The notes under the pieces were generated by a model that did not search any database, was not told the origin of the DNA, and saw only the letters and a list, made by a program, of their open reading frames with translations. Made by a program: the position numbers and the translations under genes. A stretch of 64,000 nucleotides of DNA from Loripinus fragilis (taxonomy: Eukaryota; Mollusca; Bivalvia; Lucinida; Lucinidae), in contig OZ026527.1 of the NCBI GenBank assembly GCA_964019695.1, forward strand, positions 73,929,471 to 73,993,470, read 5' to 3'. This document shows positions 33,077 through 43,550 of the stretch, piece after piece. Every line of letters begins with the position of its first letter. Within the stretch, counting starts at the first letter, position 1.

Positions 33077-33462
33077 GTCAATGCCAAAATTTGTAATATC
33101 TAGTCACATGTGAAAGATTCTTTTTATCACTGACTTCGGTTGAACCTAACGTGTTTCCTTTAGCTACAATGAGAGTTAATCGCTTTATTATACTATATCC
33201 GCCTTTTCTGTAAGAAAAAAAAGCATATACCAATAATTTACAAAACAATACCATATGTTGTTGTTGTTGTTGTTTTTTAAGAATAACTTGATGCCGAAAT
33301 TAATTGGTCCCTAAGCACAACAAAACTAGTTCGTGATATATACTGCGTAACTTTTGAGTGCTTCCCTTCAATATTTTGAATGACAGAGCGGACATTATTT
33401 TGTTACAGGTGCCACTGGCCAATGTCTCTTAGGAACACGATTCATTCGTCATTTGAAACAAG

Positions 33463-34175
33463 AGGGTTTTCGGACCAGGGGTCGCTCATTGAGAATGACT
33501 TCATACAAGGGTATAGCAAACCATAGCTCCTCTCAAAGCCCAGCTATGATGTTTTATTTATCAGCAGTTTCATTGTAAAGCTTGACATGGAAAAGTGTCA
33601 ATTTATAATGTTGACAAAAGGCACAGGATGTCGACACTCTGGGCGGGGTCATTTTTGGTCATGGTCATATTGTGAACAAAGATGGTAGAGGTCTACTAGC
33701 TGATGCTACATACCAAATATCATGGCTCTGGAGCAAGGGATTTCAGACAAGAAGTGGTGTCTTTCTTACTAGGCATTGCTGTTTCAGAAAAAATAAAGTT
33801 TCACCAATATTGACATAGAAAAACTGGATACGCCACTTGGCGGTCATATTTTAGAAATAGTCAAATAATTTGAACAACATTGGTAGAGGGTGTCCCACGG
33901 ACCATTTGTGTCTAATTCTTTTGAAATCTGGCCAGAAGTTTTTTGACAAGATTTTAGAGTGTTTCCTTTTGCTTGACAAGGCAACCAGAATTCTACAATA
34001 AGTTGAAATCTTTGAACAAGTTTGAAAGGGGATCGATCAACTCAGTGAATATTGATGAGATTCCACCCAGTGGTTTAGGAGGAAGCTATTATTGACGGAC
34101 GACGGAAGGACTGATGGGTAGCTGGCAGGACGGACATCCTATGACCACAACGTGAGTTAAAAAAGGGATCCGCCA
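33463..34175 (-). mobile_element. Helitron-like type 2 fragment (nested)
   Basis: Starts ACAAGAGGGTTTTCGGACCA...GGTCGCTCATTGAG, the reversed 3'-end module. It holds GGTAGAGGTCTACTAGCTGA and GATGCTACATACCAAATATC and ends in GACGGACGACGGAAGGAC. Confidence 0.55.
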
Positions 34176-34449
34176 ATCAAAGATATATGAAATTGTTGAA
34201 AAGCTGAATCTAGCTCTCATTTAGCTATATGCAAGCCTCACCCTGAGAAAATATTATTTTTGCATGTACCAAAAGGCGCAGATAAGCTGTGTAAATACAT
34301 AGCTGGATCAGGGCCTATGTTTCTTTGCTATACTGGTTGAAAATTTTCCTGAACTGATTGAAAAATATCCAAAGATTATTAATCTAAAACTAGAATTGTG
34401 TTTATGAAACGCTATGTCCCCAACTATTAGCTTGTCCACCATACTGTTC

Positions 34450-35000
34450 ACCAGGTAATCTATTTGCCATCCTCCTTCAGCTGACCAAATCTGAGGCTAC
34501 TAGCTGTAATAGTTTTCAAGATATCTTTATTGGAAGTTTTTGATGTCCAAATTTGCAGAGGGCATTAACTTAAAAAATGCAAAGGCGATAACTAAAAAAG
34601 AAATATATTTTTTATCAATTTTCACCAGTTTTAATTACTCATTACCCTCTATCAGCTGTCCAGATTTGGAGCTCCTAGCTGTAACGGTTTTTGAGATATC
34701 AAGCTTTCTATGTCAAAAATTTGCAAAGGGCAATAACTCAAAAAATGTTTATTTTTTTAATTTTTCACCAAGTAGTATACTCATTATCCTCTATAAGCTG
34801 ACAAAGTTTGAAGCTCCTAGCTGTAACGGTCTTTGAGATATCAAGTTTTCTATGTCCAAATTTGCTAAGGAAAATAATTAAAAAAAAAATAAAATGATTT
34901 TTTTTTTAAATTTTCACCAGGTAATCTACTCATTATTTTCTATAAGCTGACCAAGTTTGCAAGTCCTAGCTGTCATAGTTAATGAAATATCCTGATAACA
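34450..35000 (+). repeat. ~145-bp tandem repeat, four units
   Basis: Units start TTTTCACCAG at about 34448, 34620, 34763 and 34911. Shared blocks are CTCATTA.CCTCTATAAGCTG, CTCCTAGCTGTAACGGTTTT and GAGATATCAAG. Low-complexity A tracts vary between units. The ORF at 34540-34836 crosses it by chance. Confidence 0.7.
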
Positions 35001-35316
35001 AAATTTCATTATGACCCTTTAAAAGTTTAATCTGTTTGAACCACGTTATAAAATCCTGACATATATGTGAAGAATTGGAATCGATTGCAAAATGCATCAG
35101 ATTTGGGGTGTTTTTTTATCGATGTGAAAATTGCGCATGTATGCTACATATATTTTCACTACGTGCGCAAATTTCACAAAATGTGAAATATTGGTATGAA
35201 ATATGTGACATATTGGCACCAATTCTTCACGCGCTGTGAAATTTGCGAAATGTGAAATTTGCGGTTCAACATAGCTTGCCCATCAAGGACGCTAGGCTTA
35301 CGTGTATATGGGTTAA

Positions 35317-35534
35317 CTCTTTCCTTACTAGCGGCGACTTTTGTCGTCTTCAGATAAAAATTGCAAACAGTTAATTTTGATCCAGATTTGGACCGACAGA
35401 AAGTTGGTCCAGATCTGCATCCAAACCGTTTGACCTTCGGATAGTGATTCTTAAAGAATTGTTTTCGATTTTTTGTGAGGAAAAAGTCAGCAGACGACAA
35501 CAAAAGCATGAGAAATTACCCAGTATGCAATGAG
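35317..35534. mobile_element. TTAA-flanked MITE family C, copy 2
   Basis: 218 bp between TTAA at 35313-35316 and 35535-35538. Left end CTCTTTCCTTACTAGCGGCG, right end ATTACCCAGTATGCAATGAG. It is the mirror orientation of 11935-12149. The left TTAA is also the terminal TTAA of an adjoining family B remnant (TATGGGTTAA). Confidence 0.75.
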
Positions 35535-35596
35535 TTAAGTAATCGTCTTCCTAATCAAGAATGCCTTGTCTTTTCTGTAAGAGGCGATTATTATTT

Positions 35597-35819
35597 GAGC
35601 CACGACATGTGATTTACAACAATGTGGTATTTTGACAAGGGTACACTCAGACGAGCCTGTGCAGCCTCCTTTTAAACTTAGAAAATCCAAATTATGTTCA
35701 GTCAGCAGCTTAACAGTCATAGAATATCCAAGTCTGATCAGACTGCGCGTATGCGCAGGCTGATCTGAGGCTTTGCTGGTCGCACCTACCACATTGTTGG
35801 AAATCCCATGCCACGGCTC
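35597..35819. mobile_element. GAGCC MITE, copy 2
   Basis: 223 bp, ends GAGCCACGACATGTGATTT and ATCCCATGCCACGGCTC, with AACAATGTGGTA / TACCACATTGTTGGAA inside. Bordered by ATTT on both sides (possible duplication). Interior TGATCAGACTGCGCGTATGC is shared with copies 3 and 4. Confidence 0.8.
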
Positions 35820-36093
35820 ATTTTTTTTAATAGCAAATCTTTAACCTTGGAGGAAATACGTCATTCACACATTTAGTAGAAATATAAACAAAGAAATATC
35901 AGTAAAAATCGGTCAAAACTGTTTTTCAAAAAAATACTCAACAGTCAACAATGTTCTGGCCTTGCTCTTTTTCCATTATTTTATACTATAAACAGCACTT
36001 TTACATTAAACCCTATTTTAAGCCTCAGTTCTCAAACGGAGAATTGGCTTTTGTCAGGAAAGACTAGCTCGTAAAGTTCTCAACGTAGTTTAA

Positions 36094-36293
36094 CCCATAT
36101 AAGCATAGCGTCCTTTTTATTGGACATCTGCAAACAGTACATACTCGGTGTCTGATCAGGGTCTAAGCTGTTTGCTTACAAAATATTCTATTACTAAGTC
36201 GAATAAAAATGAAAAATAGCACCCAACAACACTAAAATTGGAAATGGACTCGTCTTATTGATAAGGATGGGAAAATCATTCGTTATAATTGGG
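36094..36293. mobile_element. TTAA-flanked MITE family B
   Basis: 200 bp between TTAA at 36090-36093 and 36294-36297. Ends CCCATATAAGCATAGCGTCC and TCGTTATAATTGGG. Interior has TGATCAGGGTCTAAGCTGTT and AGCACCCAACAACACTA. Remnants at about 32600-32700 and 40560-40735 share the body. Confidence 0.7.
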
Positions 36294-36297
36294 TTAA

Positions 36298-36850
36298 CTA
36301 ATTTTTGTCGAATGAAAAATCACATTTTTTATGTTTTTATAATGATATAATATCTATTATTTGAAATAAGGGGAGCAGGTTGAAATTCGATTTTCATTTG
36401 CAGAGTACATGCTAACAGTGCAGACTCTGATAAGTTTCCGTGGGTGGTATTTTTTTTTCATTTTTATTCAAATTTTAATAGAACCTTATGTAAGCAAACA
36501 GTGGAGACCTTAACAGATGTCTGATCTGACCCAGTCTGCACTGTTTGCCTATGTCCCACAAAAAGGACTCTAGGCATAAAAAACTCTTATCTGCACGTGT
36601 CGTCTGCTAACCTGAACTCAGATCGGGCCAGGAAGATCAGGCCGGACAAAAGGATGGGCCTGATGCTATTCCTGAACAAAATTTATTGAAAAAAAAAGAA
36701 GTTTTTTCCTGAAAAATCTATATGAGACAATCATCATGAAAAATTCCCAGCATCCAAAGAATAGCGGGGAGAAAAATAGAGATTTTTAAAATTAAGAGTA
36801 GACTGGAATAAGAGTACGTTAGTTAGTGCAGCTTTACCCGCAAAGTATAT
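36298..36850. other. No gene; MITE-like remnants
   Basis: Contains GTAAGCAAACAGTGGAGACC and TGATCTGACCCAGTCTGCAC, fragments of family B-like interiors. Nothing coding. Confidence 0.4.
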
Positions 36851-37078
36851 GAGCCGCGGACATGTGATTTCCAACAATGAGGTATTTTGACAAGAGTAGA
36901 CTCAGACGAGCATGTGCAGCCTCCTTTTAAGCCGAGAAACTCCAAATGCTGTTCGGTCAGTAGCTTAACAATCATAGAATATTCTAGCGACTAGCAAATG
37001 CTCTGATCAGACTGCTGGTCTGAGCCTTTGCTGGTCGCACATACATACCACATTTTTGGAAATCTCATGTCGCGGCTC
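36851..37078. mobile_element. GAGCC MITE, copy 3
   Basis: 228 bp, ends GAGCCGCGGACATGTGATTT and AAATCTCATGTCGCGGCTC. About 85% similar by eye to copy 2 over the interior. Confidence 0.8.
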
Positions 37079-37256
37079 ATTATGTTAGCCACATAGAGTC
37101 CTTGGGAGTGCGACATGATCGCGCTGCACACCTCAACATGACATTTGTAAGAGCGATAGTTACCTAACTCTCTGCCTGCTACGAAGCAATGCATCTGTTA
37201 AGATCGTCTGCTGCATCCAGTTGCAAACATCACAGACTATTGAATTTCAGCAATCG

Positions 37257-37322
37257 AGCAAACAGTGCGGACCAAGATCAGGCTCCAAAGTGAACAGCCT
37301 GATCTGGGTCCGCACTGTTTTC
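37257..37322. repeat. Hairpin, CAGTGCGGACC arms
   Basis: CAAACAGTGCGGACCAAGAT pairs with ATCTGGGTCCGCACTGTTTT around an 11-nt loop; total stem about 26 bp with few mismatches. GTAAGAGCGATAGTTAC at 37147 and GTAAGAGCGATTGTTAC at 37363 are direct repeats on either side. Confidence 0.75.
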
Positions 37323-37650
37323 TACAGAGACGTTTTAAAGGATCAGCGGACGACACGCATCGGTAAGAGCGATTGTTACGTAATAGTTCACGAGCTGCTG
37401 CTATCACCGAGCGTAATAGCAGAACCAGTGACGTAAATCGGTAATGTTTACATTATTTCGCAATAGTCAGGAGACAGAAAACTGCGTGATCTCGATAAAG
37501 ATGGCATTGCCTGGGCTCCGGCTGAGCGGGCGTAGTTGTTATTGGGGCCAGGTCAGAAAAAGCTGGTACTTATCGACTGCTGATGTCATCTGTGTATAAC
37601 CTTTGAAAACAGTTTGAACCCAAATCAAGCCTGACAGTGCTATCGTTTAA

Positions 37651-37859
37651 CCCTTAAGGGCCTATCACAACCGCAGCAGATGACAAATTTGGCAATATCT
37701 TTCTTAATTTTCGAAAAAAAAAATAAAGTATGATATTTTATGAGAATCGTCTGCCAGCAGACGATTCTCATGAAATATCATACCTTATTTGTTATATTGG
37801 AAAAGGGGGCAAAATTTGAAATTGTCGTCCGCTGCAAATTATAGGTGGCGCTTTAAGGG
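37651..37859. mobile_element. TTAA-flanked foldback MITE family A, copy 1
   Basis: 209 bp between TTAA at 37647-37650 and 37860-37863. Ends CCCTTAAGGGCC and GGCGCTTTAAGGG. The core is a near-perfect palindrome: AGTATGATATTTTATGAGAA with its complement around CGTCTGCCAGCAGACG. PiggyBac-like target choice; no coding capacity. Confidence 0.85.
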
Positions 37860-37863
37860 TTAA

Positions 37864-38296
37864 CATTTCAATATGCACTGATATGCTGCAAATGGTTTTT
37901 ATATGATGTTACATGTATCTCTTAGTCTCTAGTGCCTTTGCAAACATATAGGACCCAGATCAGGCCCGACATGGATACCGGTTGAAATTTTAATTTTCAG
38001 TTGCTAGTTTGAAATGTTTTGTACGGCCTCCTTTCACTGATTCAACAATGTCTGTTGTCAGTTACAAGCGGACGCATGTGCACGGTGTACTGATAAACCG
38101 CTTAGTCCAAACTTGCCCAGACCGTCTCGACAAGACTATAGCTGTTGACTGGGGTCTTTAACCATAAACAAAACAAAACTTTCTTGTAACTCGTCGTGTC
38201 TAACTCAATCGTGAATAACACCAATCCGGCTCCTTCATAAAAAGGCAATGTATAACAATTCCGTCCAACAAACGCCTCTGCAATAATACAGACAGA
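37864..38296. other. No gene seen
   Basis: No recognisable feature except short AGGACCCAGATCAGGCC phrases near 37950 shared with MITE interiors. Confidence 0.4.
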
Positions 38297-38425
38297 GCAC
38301 GCCTACCAAAGGCGCTGGTGCTCAACCATTGGTTGAATATGAAAAACAGCTTCCCTAGGAAAGAAAGTGCCATACTATGTCATGTCAACCAGCGGCTGAG
38401 CACCAGAGCGTTTGGTAGGCGTGCA
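38297..38425. mobile_element. Foldback, GCACGCCTACCAAA arms
   Basis: GCACGCCTACCAAAGGCGCT...GGTGCTCAACC pairs with GGCTGAGCACCAG...CGTTTGGTAGGCGTGC over about 30 bp. The interior is about 70 bp. Size and symmetry fit a small MITE. Confidence 0.7.
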
Positions 38426-38439
38426 GAAGTTCAACTTAG

Positions 38440-38610
38440 CTGAGCATAAAACTTACCCTGCTCATAAAAGTTAAAATGTCAACAATTTTATAAGCAGGAT
38501 ACGTTCATATCTGAGAGGTTTAAATATTTTCAGAATTTTAGTTTTATGAGCATTTCAAATTTCAGATTAGCTGAGTTGAGCATGAATAAATTTGTAGAGC
38601 ATTGGGGCAA
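38440..38610. repeat. CTGAGCAT palindromic repeat, copy 1
   Basis: TAGCTGAGCATAAAACTTAC...CTGCTCATAAAAGTTAAAAT on the left and TTTTATGAGCATTTCAAATT...GAGTTGAGCATGAATAA on the right. Same pattern as 58926-59161 and 59696-59862. Confidence 0.6.
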
Positions 38611-38740
38611 GATCAGGGTTTCGATGAGTAGCTACTCTCATTTGGGCAGCGAAGACTCCGATAAGACCAGGCGGATACTTAGGCTATTCCGAATCCTTAC
38701 TAGACACACATATTAATACCAGTCTGTAACATTTGACATA

Positions 38741-39303
38741 TATCAGAACTTTTTGCTCCCTGTAAAGGCGGTAACTTTAATATTCATATCTGGGCGTGGT
38801 TCGACTATATCATCTGCTAAACAAGGGAAATCAGGTTCTATTTATAATTTGGTGAAGAATTAATAAGTTGTTTGGGCCACGCAAACGTGCGTGCATTTCA
38901 TGCAAATCCTAACAGATTTCACACTGAGCTCAATTTTTTAACCCTTAAAGCGCATAATCACAAAATCTATGTATTTTATCGTCCACTAAAATATTTGAGG
39001 CCTCATAGACAAACAGTCTGGACCCAGATCAGACTGCTCCAGTAGAAGCAGTCTGATCTTGGTCTACAATGTTTGCCTCTATGCTAATGTTAAATGGACA
39101 TTTTCAGATGCAGTTATTTTGCTGGCGTTATTAGGACTAAATAATGTGTTTTGCGTCTATACTGAGGTAAAGGCGCAAGATGATACAGTTACTTCAGAAT
39201 AAAACCAGGCCTCATTTTCAACTTTTACCTATGTCTAAGGTAGACCAGTCCTAATTACGCATTCATGAGGTGCCGCCTTTACAGTACCCAAAAAGTCATA
39301 TAA
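38741..39303 (-). mobile_element. TA-flanked MITE, copy 3, reversed
   Basis: Flanked by TA at 38739-38740 and 39304-39305. Ends TATCAGAACTTTTTGCTCCC and TACCCAAAAAGTCATATAA, with CTGTAAAGGCGG on both arms. Body is the reverse complement of 7756-8338. Confidence 0.8.
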
Positions 39304-39416
39304 TATTCCTACCTTTCCTCAGCATCAACTCTCCTCGTTTTGGCCATGAACATTTTTTTTAAAGACAGACCATAGGACTTACCTGTAAATAGAAATAAAC
39401 ATGATTGAGCCGCGAA

Positions 39417-39598
39417 ATTGTGACATTTTGACATCAATAGACTCAGACAAGCCTATGCAGTCTCCTTTTAAACTTAGAAACTCCTAATGATGTTCGGTCA
39501 GTATCTTAACAGTCATTGAATATTCATGCGGCCTTGACCAGACTGCACGCATGCATAGGCTGATCTGAGGCTTTGCTGGAAATCTCATGTCGCGGCTC
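39417..39598. mobile_element. GAGCC MITE, copy 4 (internally deleted)
   Basis: 182 bp, GAGCCGCGAAATTGTGACAT to GAAATCTCATGTCGCGGCTC. It lacks part of the inner TIR that copies 2 and 3 retain (no AACAATGTGGTA). Confidence 0.75.
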
Positions 39599-39984
39599 AA
39601 ATAAAACAATGTACTTTAATCAAAGAACATTTGGGGCAAAACACTTTATGAGCGTGGACAATTTTGAGAAAAAGAAAACAACAAAAGCAATAAACAATTA
39701 AATAATTGATCATTATACATATACCACGAATTGCAAATGATCTGATGACATTTCAGCCGGTGTCCGGCTGGCTTGTGCACCAATCGAATACTCCTACAAG
39801 CCTGCGCATCCGGGCAGTATGATTTGAATCTTTGATGGGCACTCTTGGGTAACCAAGGGTCCGACGTTTCTGTAGGCGGAAAACTAAGAATGACCCAACT
39901 TGTCGTTGACTGGGCCCACCGTAGCTCAACTTGAGGTTTCCGTTAGCTCTGACTATCTGTGAGTCATGAGCCCTTTGTTTCATC
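39599..39984. other. No gene; possible diverged GAGCC-type body
   Basis: CAAGCCTGCGCATCCGGGCA near 39798 and a short GCCGGTGTCCGGCTGGC hairpin at about 39757 resemble MITE interiors. Minus ORF 39753-39986 not recognisable. Confidence 0.35.
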
Positions 39985-40435
39985 ATAGTGTGTTAATTTG
40001 ATTCGATTGTTTCTCTGTGATGATACACTGTATTACCACCATGCGAGCTAAATAAATTGTGTTTTAACAACAACAGAATCTAGGGCGAAGATTTGGTACC
40101 AGTAAAATGCATTTAAGCCCCCCCCCCCCCCCGGTGGCTTAGGCTGCTGTCCGTTCTAAGGCTGTGGTTCTGTTGATCCGTTGTTTGGTGTGCTTCCCAT
40201 TGGTTGTGGGGGTTCTGGTTTGTCTTTGTTTTGTTGTGCATTACTTGTGTCCTTTCTAGCTTTGCAATCATCGTGAAGAGGAAGAGAGAGCTTGTTGCTT
40301 TGCTTTTTGTGTCTTACGGATGTCTTGCTACTGTAAATGTTCTGTGACTCTTCCTCACGGTGCCGTGGGTAGGTCTGCGTTGTGTGATTTTGGTATTACC
40401 TGATCTTACTCACTAACTTTTTGTACCTTAAGTTG
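39985..40435 (+). mobile_element. Retroelement 3' UTR, subfamily 2 (longest copy)
   Basis: Blocks in order: TTTCTCTGTGATGATACACT, AACAACAACAGAATCTAGGG, TTGGTACCAGTAAAATGCAT, a C tract (about 40119-40132), GGCTTAGGCTGCTGTCCGTT, TTGTGTCCTTTCTAGCTTTG, ACTGTAAATGTTCTGTGACT, TATTACCTGATCTTACTCAC. I use it as reference for the subfamily. The CTGTCCGTTCTAAGGC block parallels CTGACCGTTCTAATGC of subfamily 1, so the two tails are related. Confidence 0.7.
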
Positions 40436-40559
40436 GAAACCTGCTCTTGTGCTCTATTCTAAGCTCTTGTGGCCAATTTGGTCATTTGAGCAATGCTAGT
40501 CGATGATACTATTATTGATATAGGGCTAGGGGTAAAGAGATTTTATCTTTTCCTTTTTA

Positions 40560-40735
40560 GCACTAGTGACCATTTTGATTTTACATCAGAATAGCATAAT
40601 GCGGTGTCTGATCAGGAACTTCACTGTTTAATTACAGAGCCTTCTATTTAAATACAAAATACCACCCAACACCCCTTAAATTGGAAATGGACTGCTCCAA
40701 TTGATAGCAGTGGAAATTCCATTCGGCTTATATGG
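40560..40735. mobile_element. TTAA family B MITE remnant
   Basis: GTGTCTGATCAGGAACTTCA, AATACCACCCAACACCCCTT and TTATATGGGT match 36094-36293, without intact ends. Confidence 0.55.
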
Positions 40736-41084
40736 GTGAAAGGACTTCGAAGTGTCCCTAGTAGATGGAACATACGATTGCATTGATCTTGACCTGAACG
40801 CGCATGGTCTGAAGCTGTCCCAGTTTGTCGAAAACGATTCCTAAGACGTCCAGTCGTCCTTGCATGGCGTCGAAATTATAATAGGGATCACTAATGCTTT
40901 TTCATGCATTAACATTTGCCTGGTCCCGAGGAAGCTGTTCGAACACGAGGCCGTTAGTCCGAGTGTTCAGACATCGTCCGAGGGACTCGGCATACCTTAT
41001 TTTTTCGAAAATTGGGAAAGATGTCGCAAAGTTTTTCGTCTGCTGCAGTTGTGATTGGCGCGTTAAGACACGCGTGTAATGTAC
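40736..41084. other. No gene seen
   Basis: Three overlapping ORFs (40860-41147) on both strands, none recognisable. A family A fragment (GTCTGCTGCAGTTGTGATTG, then GCGCGTTAAG) lies at about 41037-41066. Confidence 0.4.
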
Positions 41085-41410
41085 AAAATATGAAAAAGTA
41101 AGTGAGTATGACCAGGAAATGCCACAGTTACACACACTGCAGACCAATCCACGGCACCGCGAGGAAGATACTCAGAATATCCTACAGCCACACCATAGCA
41201 AGAAGACGGCCATGCTAAAGCAACCACCTCTCTCTCTCTCTTCCTCAGTGAGATGAATGCAAAAAAACACAATATCCCTACAAACAACGAGATCATCCAT
41301 AAACAACAAATAAACAACATATCAACAATAACAGAATCACTGTCAAATGAGGACAGTAGCGGAAGCCACCAGTAGGCCCAATGTACTCCTTTGGCGCCAA
41401 ATCTACACAC
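41085..41410 (-). mobile_element. Retroelement 3' UTR, subfamily 2, reversed
   Basis: AGTGAGTATGACCAGGAAAT, ATCCACGGCACCGCGAGGAA, then TCTCTCTCTCTCTTCCTC and GGCGCCAAATCTACAC. Block order mirrors 40075-40430. The 121-codon minus ORF here is a UTR artefact. Confidence 0.65.
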
Positions 41411-41629
41411 AGACTGTGTCGCCGTCAAAGCACAAAAATAGTTCAGCCAGCACTTGAGGCTGTATCTTAAACAACAACGAGAAATAGGTCGGTGTTATTT
41501 TTGCAAGAGTGTCATATTTTGCAAATGTTCTCTGTTTATTGCTATTTTTTTGTTTGTAGATATTGTCTTGCAGCAATTTTATACTTCCTATTATAGACCT
41601 ATGGGCGAGCATGCGTCTGACCTAAATTG

Positions 41630-41832
41630 ATATCCAGGCCTTTAGTTAAGAGTGCTTACCAAAACATCATTTTTCTTATTTCTCAACCAAAATATATGTT
41701 GTGGGTACTCAAAAGAACTGTCTCAATGAGAAGGTTCTTCTGAGCACCCAAAACATATGGTAGAACTGATAGGTTAGAAAATAATTACAATTTTACACTC
41801 AAAATTAATGTTTATCTAATGTTGTCTGGGCC
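41630..41832. mobile_element. CCAGATAAG-type foldback MITE, diverged copy
   Basis: ATCCAGGCCTTTAGTTAAGA ... TGTTGTGGGTACTCAAAAGA ... TTCTTCTGAGCACCCAAAAC ... TTGTCTGGGCC. The TIR is weakened by substitutions. Confidence 0.6.
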
Positions 41833-41924
41833 ATAAAGCCACAGAGTTAAATCGTAGCAACATGGAACATCGCTACCTTACATTTGCAAGCTTGTGCAAG
41901 TTAACAGTAAAAATAGTCAATTTA

Positions 41925-42912
41925 GAAGAAATATTGTTGCATGCTGCAGCAACATTGCTGCTAACTTGACCATTTTTTTCTGCAGCAACATTGCTGCTAA
42001 CTTGACCATTTTTTTCTGCAGCAACATTGCTGCTAACTTGACCATTTTGTTGCAACAAAGTTGAAGCTAACTTGGCAATGTTTTTCTGCAGTAAAATTGC
42101 TGCTAACGGCCATTTTTGCTGCAGCAAAATTTTTGCTAACTTGACCATTTTTGCTGCAGTAAAATTGCTGCTAACGGCAAGTTTTGCTGCAGCAGAATTG
42201 CTGCTAACTTGACCATTTTGTTGCAACAAAGTTGATGCTTACTTGGCCATGTTTTTTTTGCAGCAAAATTGCTGCTAGCGGCCATTTTTGCTGCAGCAAA
42301 AGTTTTGCTAACTTGACCATTTTTGCTGCAGCAAAATGGATGCTAACTTTGTCATTTTTCTGCTGCAGCAAAGTTGTTCCTATCGGCCTTTCTGCTGCAG
42401 CAAAATTACTATTAATGCTAATTTGACCATTTTGTTTTGCTGCAGTAAAATTGCTGCTAACTTGGCCATTTTTGCTGCAGATAAATTTGCTGCTAACGAC
42501 CATTTTCTCTACAGCAAAATTGCTGTTAACTTGACAATATTTTGCTGCAGCAAAATTGATGCTAACTGAACTATTATTGATTTGTTTTGCTGCAGAAAAA
42601 TTGTTGCCAACTTGATCACATTTTGCTGCAGCATAATTTCTGCCAACTTGGCCATATTTTGCCGCAGCAAAATTACTGCTAACTTGATCATATTTTGCTG
42701 CAGCAAAATTGATGCTAACTTGATCATATTTTGCTGCAGCAAAATTGCTGCTAACTTGATCATATTTTGCTGCAGCAAAATTGCTGCTAACTTGATCATA
42801 GTTTGCTGCAGCAAAATTGCTGCCAAGTTGGCCATATTTTGCTGCAAACTAGACCATTTTTTTGCTGCAGCAAAATTGATGCTAACTTGACCATTTTTTG
42901 CTGCAATATCAT
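41925..42912. repeat. 36-bp minisatellite, ~27 units, CTGCAG core
   Basis: Unit: TTTTGCTGCAGCAAAATTGC followed by TGCTAACTTGATCATA. CTGCAG sites fall at 42734, 42770 and 42806 (period 36) in the best-ordered part. The left half contains 30-45-bp variants. As 36 is divisible by three and the unit lacks stops in several frames, ORFs open on both strands: on the minus strand 12-residue repeats of the type LLQQNMIKLAAI, on the plus strand ANLIIFCCSKIA. No start context, signal or partner argues for expression. Confidence 0.92.
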
Positions 42913-43157
42913 TTGCATCATACTCCTTATGTTCCTATACTGCTGTTATACACAGAGAAGACGTTGATCAGACTGCACGTTTCAGTGCACAGTCACCCCT
43001 GCGCCTTCGCGGTGCTTAAATGTCTCTTTTTTGTTTTCCATCACCCGACCTGCATACGTCTGGATTGCGTAAATGACACGCTGTATAGTCCCCTAGAGTT
43101 ACATTACGCCTACAGATTTTCCTACTCCACAACACCTACGCAAGCAGAACTCTTTAA
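42913..43157. other. No gene seen
   Basis: ORF 42898-43212 starts in the minisatellite and has no recognisable domain. Confidence 0.4.
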
Positions 43158-43362
43158 CTCTTTGCATGCTCGGTCAATTTTCGTCATTTTTTGTCGACTG
43201 CAGATATTTTAAAAATAAATTTTATCACAAAATTTTCTATCAGGAACACCATTAAAGTGTCAAAGAGTTTGGATCCAGTCCAGGCCCAATGTTTCATTTT
43301 TCCTGATCTGGATTCAAGCTGTTTAATTGGTTCTCAGCAGACGCCACTAGCATGCGAAGATT
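43158..43362. mobile_element. TTAA family C-like MITE
   Basis: Preceded by TTAA (43154-43157). Ends CTCTTTGCATGCTCGGTCAA and ACTAGCATGCGAAGAT. Interior has TTTGGATCCAGTCCAGGCCC and GATCTGGATTCAAGCTGTTT. The right TTAA is degenerate (TTGAA). Confidence 0.6.
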
Positions 43363-43550
43363 TGAACACTAAACATTTTAATGGACTAACCCATTCCTCG
43401 GATTGAACTATTTTACCTGCGATCATTATGAAATTACAATGTCTTTAGCCAAACTCTTTTGTGATGGGTAGCTTATGCAAGCTGTTCTCATTTGAGTTAA
43501 ACTGTTTCCCAATTAATGGGTCCGATGGTTTAATATAAATCACATAAAAG

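Larger units (their letters stand above)
32707..35271. mobile_element. 2.56-kb element, TGTTGAACCGC ends, subterminal repeats
   Basis: Left end TGTTGAACCGCAAATTTCAC, right end GTGAAATTTGCGGTTCAACA. The inverted match is about 60 bp and includes GAAGAATTGGTACCAATTCT / CCAATTCTTCAC. It is bordered by TAGCTT at 32701-32706 and 35272-35277. Near both ends GTGAAGAATTGG recurs. The interior holds a type-2 Helitron-like fragment (33463-34175) and a 145-bp tandem array (34450-35000). No transposase ORF. TG...CA termini with a 6-bp duplication do not let me name the superfamily. Confidence 0.8.

Noticed and set aside
32792..33103. 103-codon ORF with VKNWY repeats
   Set aside because: Produced by 30-bp subterminal repeats of a transposable element; no conserved start or domain.
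41063..41428. 121-codon minus-strand ORF
   Set aside because: It lies wholly within a reversed subfamily-2 3' UTR; the homologous stretches elsewhere are frame-broken.
41873..42890. Overlapping ORFs of 99-118 codons on both strands
   Set aside because: They are frames through the 36-bp minisatellite. Both strands open equally, and composition is dictated by the repeat.
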